Positions 47,287 through 58,500 of a stretch of DNA of 64,000 nucleotides are shown in pieces (positions within the stretch are counted from its first letter, which is position 1; each line of letters begins with the position of its first letter). Origin of the DNA: Eurosta solidaginis (taxonomy: Eukaryota > Arthropoda > Insecta > Diptera > Tephritidae); NCBI RefSeq assembly GCF_040869045.1, contig NC_090321.1:133167689-133231688 (forward strand). The letters run 5' to 3'. Below the pieces are notes generated by a model. It did no database searches, was not told the origin of the DNA, and saw only the letters and a program-made list of their open reading frames with translations. A program made the position numbers and the translations under genes.

Positions 47287-50200
47287 TAAGAACGGGACTG
47301 TCTTCGGCTGTGCCGAAGACTTCATACCTTTCATGAATGGGGCTGAACAATAATCTTATCCCGTTCGTAATCTCCGAATAATCGGATGTATAAGATAAGA
47401 AATATATAGTGAACAGATCTACAAACCTAAACGATTTTTAAGATAAATATAAAATAAAAAAACAGGTAGGTACTTTGTGTGAGGATGCAAAGTTTCAGGT
47501 TTTTTGTGGTCTGCGTGTAAAAACTATGACTACGAATCACGTATGTCAACAATATATGACGTAAACGTAATTATTTGATGAAATTTGATGAATTTTTAAG
47601 CTTCTAGCCGTAAAAAAGCGGCACAAATGACAGTTTATATGGGGTATATAATATATATACCACCAATCTCTATGATTTTTTCTGACAACAATATATGTTA
47701 TATACGTGAGCATTTGGTAAAATTTGAAGCTTCTAGCTGTTAAAATGGGGCAGAAACTGCGCAAAGTTTCTTATCTGAACAATCGGTTGTATGAGATATA
47801 TACTATATATACCACCGATCTCAATGATTTTTTTCAGACAACAATATATGCTATACACGTAAGCATTTGGTGAAATTAGAAGCTTCTAGCTGTTAAAATG
47901 GGGAAGAAATTGCGCAAAGTTTCTTATCTGAACAATCGGTTGTATGAGATATATACTATATATACCACCGGTCTCTATGATTTTTTCAGACAACAATATA
48001 TGCTATACACGTAAGCATTTGGTGAAATTTGAACATATCTAAACGATTCTTAAGATAAATATAAAATAAAAAATAGGTAGGTACTTTGTGTGAGGATGCA
48101 AAGCTTCACGTTTTTTGTGGTCTGCATGTAAAATCTATGACTACGAATCACGTATTTCAAAAACATATGACGTAAGCGTAACTATTTGATGAAATTTGTT
48201 GAATTTTGAAGCTTCTAGCCGTAAAAAAGGGCAAAAATGACAGTTTATATGGGGTATATAATATATATACCACCGATCTCTATGATTTTTTCAGACAACA
48301 ATATATGCTATATACGTAAGCATTTGGTGAAATTTGAAGCTTCTAGCTGTTAGAATGGGGTAGAAATTGCGAAAAGTTTCTTATCTGAACATTCGGTTGT
48401 ATGAGATATATACTATATATACAACCGATCTCTGATTTTTTCAGACAACAATATATGCTATATACGTAAGCATTCGGTGAAATTTGAAGCTTCTAGCTGT
48501 TAAAATGGGGCTAAAATTGCGAAAATATATATATATATACTATATATATCTATACTATATATACCATCATATATATATTATATATATCATCGATCTCTAT
48601 GATTTTTTGACACAACAATACATACTGTATACGTAAGCAATCGGTGAAATTTGAAGCTTATAGCTGTTAAAATGTGGCAGAAATTGCGAAAAGTTTCTTA
48701 TCTGAACAATCGGTTGTATGAGATATATACTGTATATACAACCGATCTCTATGATTTTTTCAGACAACAATATATGCTATATAGGTAAGCATTCGGTGAA
48801 ATTTGAAGCTTCTAGCTGTTAAAATGGGACTAAAATTGCGAAAAAATATATATATACCATATATACCACCATATATATACTATATATACCACCGATCTTT
48901 ATGATTTTTTCAGACAACAATATATGCTATATGCGTAAGTATTCGTTGATATTTGAAGCATATAGCTCTTAAAATAGGGCAGTAATTACGAAAAGTTTCT
49001 TATCTGAACAATCGTTGTGGGGGATATATACTATATATACGACCGATCTCATCAATTTTTTCAGGCAACAATATATGCTATATACGTAAGCATTTGGTGA
49101 AATTTGAAGCTTCTAGCTGTTAAAATGGGGCAGAAACTGCGCAAAGTTTCTTATCTGAACAATCGGTTGTATGAGATATATATTATATATACCACCGATC
49201 TCAATGATTTTTTTCAGACATCAATATATGCTATACACGTAAGCATTTGGTGAAATTTGAAGCTTCTAGCTGTTAAAATGGGGCCGAAATCGCAAAAAAA
49301 AAATATATATACTATATATACCATCATATATATATTATATATATCACCGATCTCTATGATTTTTTGACACAACAATATATACTGTATACGTAAGCAATCG
49401 GTGAAATTTGAAGCTTACAGCTGTTAGAATGGGGTAGAAAATGTGAAAAGTTTCTTATCTGAACAATCGATGTATGAGATAGATACTATATATGCAACCG
49501 ATCGCTATAATTTTTTCAGACAAAAATATATGCTATATACGTAAGCATTCGCGGAAATTTGAAGCTACTAGCTTTTAAAATGGGGCTAAAATTGCAAAAA
49601 TCAATTGTTTCTCTATCGTAATCTTAACTAATTATCTGAATTATTATGAATTTATTCTATAATATTATTAAAAACTATACACCCCACACTGAAAAAGAAT
49701 TTTACTATGTGAACTGGCATTTAATACTATTTTAAAAATTTAATATAAAAAATGCCATGTACTTTTCTTATGCTATAGAGTAATAGAATGTGCTCTTTCA
49801 ATATTGTAATTTATTTAAAATATGCATTAAGAAATGTTTAATAAATAAATAAATAAAAAAAAATTAAAAAAATAAAATATATATATATATATTTTATATA
49901 TATATACTATATATACCACCATATATATACTATATATACCACCGATCTTTATGATTTTTTCAGACAATAATATATGCTATATGCGTAAGCATTCGTTGAA
50001 ATTTGATGCCTCTAGCTCTTAAAATAGGGCAGTAATTACGAAAAGTTTCTTATCTGAACAATCGGTTGTGGGGGATATATACTGTATATACGACCGATCT
50101 CAATATATGCAATATACGAAATTATATGGTGAAGTTTGAAGTTTCAATCTGTTAAATTGAGTAAGATATGACAAAAATCCTCTTTTTCTGAAAAATCGGT

Positions 50201-50484
50201 TTTATGGAGGATATATGCTATAGTGGTCCCACCCGGCCGGTTCCGACAAATGTCTAATCGGACCCCCAAATACACCCGCTCACCAAATTGTATCAAGATA
50301 TCTCAAAAATTGAGGGACTAGTTTGCATACAAACAGACAGACGGCCATGGCTAAATCAACTCAGCTCTTCATCCTGATTATTTCGGTATACTTAATGGTG
50401 GGTCTATCTATTTTCCTTTAAGGACTTACAATTTTGGGTTTCGTGACGAAATTAATATACCATTTCATTTTCATGAAAGGTATA
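47287..50484 (-). mobile_element. Second Helentron/DINE-like element, at the turning point of the complex
   Basis: On the minus strand it starts TATACCTTTCATGAAAATGA with GGTATATTAATTTCGT, then GATTTAGCCATGGCCGTCTG (the same block as in the first element), a variable internal repeat region, and near the end the perfect hairpin GTCTTCGGC-ACA-GCCGAAGAC and CTTACTTG. Both elements thus share start type, CCATG-CCGTC block, terminal hairpin and last bases. The internal region repeats GAAATTTGAAGCTTCTAGCT, ATGGGGCAGAAATTGC, TATCTGAACAATCGGTTGTA and GATCTCTATGATTTTTTCAG about every 150 bp. A GGTAGGTACTTTGTGTGAGG block occurs twice (47464, 48074). No protein is coded. Confidence 0.7.
49600..49880 (+). 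mobile_element. Possible 5'-truncated LINE tail inside the second Helentron
   Basis: About 280 bp interrupts the internal repeat pattern and ends in AATAAATAAATAAATAAAAA, preceded by ATGCATTAAGAAATGTTTAA, which looks like a polyadenylation region of a non-LTR element. It has no coding part, and target duplications are hidden by the A/T-rich surroundings. Confidence 0.4.
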
Positions 50485-50788
50485 AAAATACTTACTTCTT
50501 GATACACTTTTCCACGCTCGCGATTTAAAGAAATGTCGACTAAATTCGTATAAAAATAACACAAAATTCACTCTATTAATAAATAATATTTTATCACATT
50601 TATTTAGAACGCACAACTTTTTGAGTCTATTTCTTATTTGCAACTGAAGAAATTCCTCAGAGCAACCTCTTTAGTTAACAAATCGCGAAACAATAAAACC
50701 TCGAATTCGGCAACGAAGAAGTTGAAACCATCAAAAAATTGTACTAAATGATAATTACATACAAAAACATTCATAAGTTCATACCCCA
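50485..50788. other. Short sequence of unknown origin between the two orientations
   Basis: About 300 A/T-rich bases are not recognised in any unit or array, apart from a weak resemblance of GATACACTTTTCCACGCTCG to the unit stretch GATACACTTTTGGAAC. No ORF of interest. This is the only interval of the complex between 10.25 and 64 kb that I could not assign to a repeat. Confidence 0.5.
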
Positions 50789-50999
50789 CGCGTACCCGTT
50801 AGCGCAGGAGTCCTGCGAGCATGCCATTTGAAGCTTATCGAAATACAAACTTTTCTCTGATTTTCGAAAGAAAGAAGAGCGAGATGCATTTTATAAACCG
50901 TTATAGCAGCAAACGTTTCCTTTTGTGTTGACATAGGTATATACAATCAACATATTTATGCAACTAAATTTACGCATTACTTAAATCATTTGTAGTAAG
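50789..50999. repeat. Detached palindrome-arm fragment of the macrorepeat
   Basis: ACCCGTTAGCGCA through AAATACAAACTTTTCTCTGA to TTTGTAGTAAG matches the right palindrome arm of the units in direct sense, or equally the reverse complement of the left arm. It is intermediate between them: GAAAGAAAGAAG as in the left arm and AGCGAGATG as in the right arm. Confidence 0.75.
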
Positions 51000-51628
51000 C
51001 ACGGTTGACACATCATGTTTTCATTTGGCACCAAAATTCATCGAAAAAAGGACCAACTCTCAAAAAAGGGCCGAATTTTTCTTTTAGTTTATTGTTATAC
51101 AAGCAATTCGGCAATTTACTAGAGTGTCGTTTCGTTGTAAAATGTAAAAAATTTAGGATTTTTCCTTGGTTTCCTACAAAAAATAGATACCATCAGCTGA
51201 GTTTAAATTAATAAATAGAAAAGATATATTAAAAGTATACAAATACTACGTTAATTATTTAGGTATAACATTTCCACATTTCTAGGATAAGCCTATGTCT
51301 TTCACCAAAGTTAATGACAATGCCGAAGGATCAAACACATCTCTTTTTAATGCCTCGCCTAAATTATCTCGTTGGTGAAATGTCATTCTTCTGTTATATT
51401 TTGTTGACTGAGCAATTTTTATGTTAAGAATTCCATTGAAGTAAATTGAAAATTATATGTGAGTTACGAGTGTGTGGCAAATTTTGTGAGCAGTATTTTG
51501 AATTTTTCCCTCAGTGAAAAGGAAAGAAAAGTACCAAAATCGCGGCTACTTCCTAAAAAGGACCAAAATTGAAAAAAGGAACCAACGGACCAAATGGGGT
51601 TGGAAGGGACCAAATTGGCAACAGTAGT
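51000..51628. mobile_element. hAT-like non-autonomous element, private to the inverted side
   Basis: It is flanked by GTAGTAAG (50992-50999) and GTAGCAAG (51629-51636), an 8-bp target duplication with one difference, as for hAT transposons. The ends CACGGTTGACACATC and GGCAACAGTAGT are weakly inverted and contain the TTGCC-type end common in hAT elements. GGACCAAA-type motifs repeat near both ends. Removing it restores TTTGTAGTAAGTATGC as seen in the units. No transposase is present; a 68-codon plus-strand frame is not recognisable. Confidence 0.65.
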
Positions 51629-54600
51629 GTAGCAAGTATGCGCGCTAATATGTATGTATGTACAGTTGTGAACACGAAAATAGCAGTGAAATTCTAAATG
51701 GTATGATTTTCACATTATAGCTGTGTTTTTATACATACATATGCACTCAAACATTATACGGACTGCTTAAGGTGTAATTTTATCTATTATGAAATTTTTG
51801 CGCCTAAAATTAGTACTGCTAAATTGCTGTATGCATTATACTCAGTTGCAACTGAAATGTGTCTCTCCGTTTTATCTCTGCGTCATTCTCTACTTCTATG
51901 ACCGAAAAAGGGTGTGTGTCCACTATTAAATGTAACCGATTCAGCTATAGGTTATACACTATGACCAACAGAGGTGCGTGCCTCCGCTATTCAGAACAAC
52001 CCCTTTTGTAGCAAGTTATTTACCATTGCCGCCAGATGGACCTCCTAAACATTATCTAAGCGTTTTTTTTAACCACAAATGTAGATGTATATGAAGAGTA
52101 AAGAAGAGCAAGATGTATTTCATAATTTATGTTCTTTAGGATGGGCCAGATATAAAAAGTAAAATTTTTTCTTTTGGTATAGTAAAAATGTTGTTGAGAA
52201 CAACGAAAAAGATGGTCCTTAAAAATTGCAGCTTTTAATTTTTATGTTAAGAAGTGCCTCATCGCGATTTTAGTTTCTCCATACAAAATTATATGGGAAG
52301 GTTTTGATTTTTTATTTGAAGTGTACCTACGTTTTAACGACTGGGTCTTAAATGATGAGCAATACCCATTCGTATAAAAAATTGGACGATCTACAAAAAA
52401 TGTCTAACGAGATTTTTCACTAAGACGAATCGTTTGTAAGATATTCTGGGTTGAATGTCAACCCCAAATGCAAAGATCTGCATATTTTACCTAAACTTTG
52501 AACCATTGACTTAGGCTCTTAAGAAGAATTCTGGTTATGCAGTGTTGAAGCCAATTAAATTTGAGTAAGACAAAGTGTGAGTTTCAAGCAGCTGAGAAGC
52601 CGTGTTGATTTAAAAAAAAATTTAAGACTAACTTACGCACTTTTGCCATATATTCCAGGAGAATAGAGTTTTCTTTTCTGAAATAAATGTTTTCCTAAGT
52701 AAATGGTAAAGCCTTAATAGAGTTACTCCTACCCCAGAAAATTTTCAACATTTATAGTGCATGCAAAGAACATAAATGGCTACCCCGTGTATTAGCTCAT
52801 TTTCAAAAACGCACACAGAATTATTTCCTTCATTTCAATTTTCGTCGCTAAAAATTTGTGAAGTTATGAAAATAAATTGCCACGATCAGCTGGTTTAGCA
52901 CGGTTGTACTGCCACACCGCCATTTTTTGCAGGGTAAAGTGTAACGCTTTTGCGTTGCAATCAGGCAACAATTACACAAAAGAACGAAATACCCCGTAAA
53001 AGCGTTACCTGCTTCTTGGAATAGAACAAAATATATTTACAACTCTTGCGCCGCGTACAAAAATCATAACACTTTTGCCAGAAAAGAAAACGCTATAAGA
53101 CCGGATCATTTAGTAAACGTCATTAAAGCGTAGGTACACATCGAATAAAAATTCCCCATGTAATTTGTAAGAGAAAACTAGATTCGCATGATGCACCTCT
53201 TAACATTAAAATTAAAACCTGAAATTTTGACAGGCTAAATTTTTCGTTGTCCTAAACAATATTTTCTAATAGCATGCGAGCAGGATATCTACCCTAGTCC
53301 GTACATATGAAAACAGATATGTACAATGTGCATGCCAGGATTGCCGTTTGGATACAATTGTATACATTTGAATACATTTTTAATGAGTGGATACAAAGAT
53401 ACAAAAAATCTAAAATGTATACATTTTATTTTGGAAGATTGAAGCTCTGTCCCTGTCATGGGAATTACAACTTTTCAGTAAGATTTCTAAAAAATGTTTG
53501 AATATGCAGTTTTATAGTAAATCAAATTTTAGAATGATTTTAATTTTTTTCTTTATATCTATATTATATATACAGATAAACCGTATTTCTTCTACATAAT
53601 TATTTTGTTGGTATTAGTTTTGTTTAAAATAAGTAGTGTTTGTTAAAAAACGTATAAACAATAATTCCGTTTAAATAAACGCGTTTCGATATGTCAAATA
53701 GAAATACCTTTATAACAGCGACATTTATTTAAAACTAAGCGTTGGTAAAATTTTATAAAATTCACTTGTGTGATCCGTTTAGCCAAATTAGTGCGGTGAT
53801 GTTTTGTTTTAAATATTATTAATTTCAGAATTTTGTTTCACACATTACATATATAAAATTCAGACGAAATGACTCAAAAACTATGCATCAATCTATTAAA
53901 ACGAATTGATACATTTTTTCAGGAATAATACACTTTTGGAACAAAAAAAATTGGGCGAGTGGCAACGCTGGAACATACATTCAAGGTAGCGAGCATACTT
54001 ACTACAAATGATTTGAGTAATGAGTAAATTTAGTTGCATGAATATGTTGATTGTGTATGTGTTAGCACAAACTGATATATTGCTACTATAACGGTTTCTA
54101 AAATACATCTCGCTCTACTATTTTTCGAAAATCAGAGAAAAGTTTGTATTTCGATATGTTTCAAATGGCATGCGCTAACGGGTACTTATGAAAAAGTGCA
54201 TATTAGAGTGGTTCGAAAAAAATGTTGTCCAAATTCTATCCTCTGAAATGTTTCTATTTGATGTAAAAATAAAACCCTCACCAAAGTTTGGTCCTATTAC
54301 TCCACCCTAAGTGGTACCCGAAAAACGGATTTCCCGCCTAGTTTTAAGGTCTTGTACAGGCTAAAAACAATTTATGATTTTTTCTCTAATCATATCATTT
54401 ATAAACACTCTTTAATATATTGAGATCTTAATTACGATTTTTTTCCAAAAGTCGTGGCCATTTGAAGTAGTGTTCTTTGACGAAATTGTGTAAACAGTTA
54501 TTTCACACTTAAAAAGTGTATTGAAATGATAAAGCATAAATTCACATAGCCATAACTAAAACAATATAATAATAACATAAATTCGTAATTAAGGTCTCAA

Positions 54601-55540
54601 TACCTTAAGCGTGTTTTCAAATGATATGATTAGAAAAAAATCATAAAAACTTTTTGTAACTTGTACAAGACCTCAAAACTAGGCAAAACGGCACATAAAA
54701 GATTTTCGTAAAAAGTTGAGTAAATTCAAGTTAGGACAAAAAATAATTTTTTCCATGTTAACGAATTGGGAAAATAAAATAAAAATATCGTACCCCGTAG
54801 AGTAGAGTTATACGACCCATCTTTGGTGAGGGTTTTTTTTTTTTAATAAAATAGAAACATTTGAGAGGATAAAATTGAAAACTTGTTTTTCTCGGCACAC
54901 CCTAAAGCACATATGTACATACATATGTACCCGTTATCAGAAATCCTGCGAAGCGGGAAAATACAAATACGAAATATCCACAAACTCTTCTCTGATTTTC
55001 GAAAGAAAGAAGACATGTATTTTATAAACCGTTATAGTTGCAAACATCATCAACACAAAAACAATCAACATATTGATGCAACTAAATTTACGCATTACTT
55101 AAATCATTGTATGCGCGCTAACATGTACATTGTATATGTGTACATATGTATGTTCATACGTGTTTTCGCGAAGCGTCTGCTGGCTTCAGACTTAAGGGCC
55201 CTTTACTGATACTTAGTGACTTGACTTCACTCTGGCATCATAATCAATAAATGTCAATTTGTATGTCAAAATGAAATGGAAACAAACAAATGGCATCTCA
55301 AAATGTAAACGTCACTTAGAACTTACATAGAAAATCAAAATTCAACAGACTTCTAAGTCATGTTAAGTGTTGCTAAGTTGTGAGTAATCAGTAACATGCA
55401 ACTCACTGATTTTCGAAAGTTATAATTTATGTTTATTAGGGTCGGCAAAATATAAAATTTAACTTTTCCTTTTGGTATAGTGAAAATATTTTTCAGGACG
55501 ACGAAACATTTAGGCAATCAATAAGGTATAAATTATTGTA
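51629..55540 (-). repeat. Unit 6 of the macrorepeat, inverted and partial
   Basis: It is the reverse complement of the unit from about its 23775 equivalent back to its first base. It contains duplication copy 1 only, the second inverted repeat, the A/T-rich block, the palindrome (53987-55120), the half satellite monomer (about 55155-55200) and the junction block. It differs from units 2-5 more than they differ from each other. It lacks the ~0.56-kb MITE, with an exact empty site near 52095-52115. Its left edge joins the arm fragment through a shared GTATGTATGTACA. Confidence 0.93.
53987..55120. repeat. Imperfect palindrome in the inverted unit
   Basis: Both arms of the unit palindrome in reversed order, from TAGCGAGCATAC to GTATGCGCGCTA. 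Confidence 0.87.
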
Positions 55541-58500
55541 GTCGTTAGGGAGCTGTACGTCGTGTTGTCACGAAGCTTAAGACTGCTAGCAGACACTCCC
55601 GTTTCTCGGAACCGGACGCAGCTTTAAATTTTTTGCGTTATTAAATTGCCAATAAATGTAATATATATCAATTATCCAAGTCGTTCGGAAGTCGTAGGTC
55701 GTGTTTTCACGAAGTGTCTGCTGGCTTGATTCTTAAGCTAGCAGACACTCCCGTTTCTCGGAACCGGACGCAGCTTTAAATTTTTTTGCGTTATTATATT
55801 GCCAAAAAAAGTAATATATATCAATTATCCAAGTCGTTCGGAAGTCGTAGGTCGTGTTTTCACGAAGTGTCTGCTGGCTTGATTCTTAAGCTAGCAGACA
55901 CTCCCGTTTCTCGGAACCGGACGCAGCTTTAAATTTTTTTTGCGGTATTAAATTGCCAATAAATGTAATATCAATTATCCAAGTCGTTGGGAAGTCGTAG
56001 GTCGTGTTTTCACGAAGTGTCTGCTGGCTTGAGTCTTAAGCTAGCAGTCACTCCCGTTTCTCGGAACCGGACGCAGCTTTAAATTTCTTTTTGCTGTATT
56101 AAATTGCCAATAAATGTAATATCAATTATCCAAGTCGTTCGGAAGTCGTAGGTCGTGTTTTCACGAAGTGTCTGCTGGCTTGAGTCGTAAGCAGGCAGAC
56201 ACTCCTGTTTCTCGGTACCGGACGCAGCTTTAAATTTTTTTTGCGGTATTAAATTGTCACTAAATGTAATATCAATTATCCAAGTCGTTCGGAAGTCGTA
56301 GGTCGTGTTTTCACGAAGAGTCTACTGGCTTCAGTCTTAAGCTAGCAGACACTCCCGTTTCTCGGAACCGGACGCAGCTTTAAATTTTTTTTGCGGTATT
56401 AAATTGCCAATCAATGTAATATCAATTCTCCAAGCCGTTCGGAAGCTGTAGGTTGTGTTTTCACGAAGTGTCTGCTGGCTTGAGTCTTAAGCTAGCAGAC
56501 ACTCCCGTGTCTCGGAACCGGACGCAGCTTTAAATTTTTTTTTGCGGTATTAAATTGCCAATAAATGTAATATCAATTATCCAAGTCGTTCGGAAGTCGT
56601 AGGTCGTGTTTTCACGAAGTGTCTGCTGGCTTGAGTCTTAAGCTAGCAGACACTCCCGTTTCTCGGAACCGGACGCAGTTTTAATTTTTTTTTGCGGTAT
56701 TAAATTGCCAATAAATGTAATATCAATTATCCAAGTCGTTCGGAAGTCGTAGGTCGTGTTTTCACGAAGTGTCTGCTGGCTTGAGTCTTAAGCTAGCAGA
56801 CACTCCCGTTTCTCGGAACCGGACGCAGCTTTAAATTTTTTTTGCGGTATTAAATTGCCAATAAATGTAATATCAATTATCCAAGTCGTTCGGAAGCTGT
56901 AGGTCGTGTTTTCACGAAGTGTCTGCTGGCTTGAGTCTTAAGCTAGCAGACACTCCCGTTTCTCGGAACCGGACGCAGCTTTAAATTTTTTTGCGGTATT
57001 AAATTGCCAATAAATGTAATATCAATTATCCAAGTCGTTCGGAAGTCGTAGGTCGTGTTTTCACGAAGTGTCTGCTGGCTTGATTCTTAAGCTAGCAGAC
57101 ACTCCCGTTTCTCGGAACCGGACGCAGCTTTAAATTTTTGTTTGCGGTATTAAATTGCCAATAAATGTAATATCAATTATCCAAGTCGTTCGGAAGTCGT
57201 AGGTCGTGTTTTCACGAAGTGTCTGCTGGCTTGAGTATTAAGCTAGCAGACACTCCCGTTTCTCGGATCCGGACGCAGCTTTAAATTTTTTTTGCGGTAT
57301 TAAATTGCCGCTAAATGTAATATCAATTATCCAAGTCGTTCGGAAGTCGTAGGTCGTGTTTTCACGAAGTGTCTGCTGGCTTGAGTCTTAAGCTAGCAGA
57401 CACTCCCGTTTCTCGGAACCGGACGCAGCTTTAAATTTTTTTTGCGGTATTAAATTGCCAATAAATGTAATATCAATTATCCAAGTCGTTCGGAAGCTGT
57501 AGGTCGTGTTTTCACGAAGTGTCTACTGGCTTGAGTCTTAAGCTAGCAGACACTCCCGTTTCTCGGAACCGTATGCAGCTTTAAATTTTTTGCGGTATTA
57601 AATTGCCAATAAATGTAATATCAATTATCCAAGTCGTTCGGAAGTCGTAGGTCGTGTTTTCTCGAAGTGTCTGCTGGCTTGATTCTTAAGCTAGCAGACA
57701 CTCCCGTTTGTCGGAACCGGACGCAGCTTTAAATTTTTGTTTGCGGTATTAAATTGCCAATAAATGTAATACCAATTATCCAAGTCGTTCGGAAGTCGTA
57801 GGTCGTGTTTTCACGAAGTGTCTGCTGGCTTGAGTCTTAAGCTAGCAGACACTCCCGTTTCTCGGAACCGGACGCAGCTTTAAATTTTTTTTTGCGGTAT
57901 TAAATTGCCAATAAATGTAATATCAATTATCCAAGCCGTTCGGAAGCTGTAGGTCGTGTTTTCACGAAGTGTCTGCTGGCTTGAGTCTTAAGCTAGTAGA
58001 CACTCCCGTTTCTCGGAACCGGACGCAGCTTTAAATTTTTTTTGCGGTATTAAATTGCCAATAAATGTAATATCAATTATCCAAGTCGTAGGTCGTGTTT
58101 TCACGAAGTGTCTGCTGGCTTGAGTCTTAAGCTAGCAGGCACTCCCGTTTCTCGGAACCGGACGCAGCTTTACATTTTTTTTGCGGTATTAAATTGCCAA
58201 TAAATGTAATATCAATTATCCAAGCCGTTCGGAAGCTGTAGGTCGTGTTTTCACGAAGTGTCTGCTGGCTTGAGACTTAAGCTAGCAGACACTTCCGTTT
58301 CTCGGAACCGGACGCAGCTTTAAATTTTTTTTGCGGTATTAAATTGCCAATAAATGTAATATCAATTATCCAAGTCGTTCGGAAGTCGTAGGTCGTTTTT
58401 TCACGAAGTGTCTGCTGGCTTGAGTCTTAAGCTAGCAGACACTCCCGTTTCTCGGAACCGGACGCAGCTTTAAATTTTTTTTTGCGGTATTAAATTGCCA

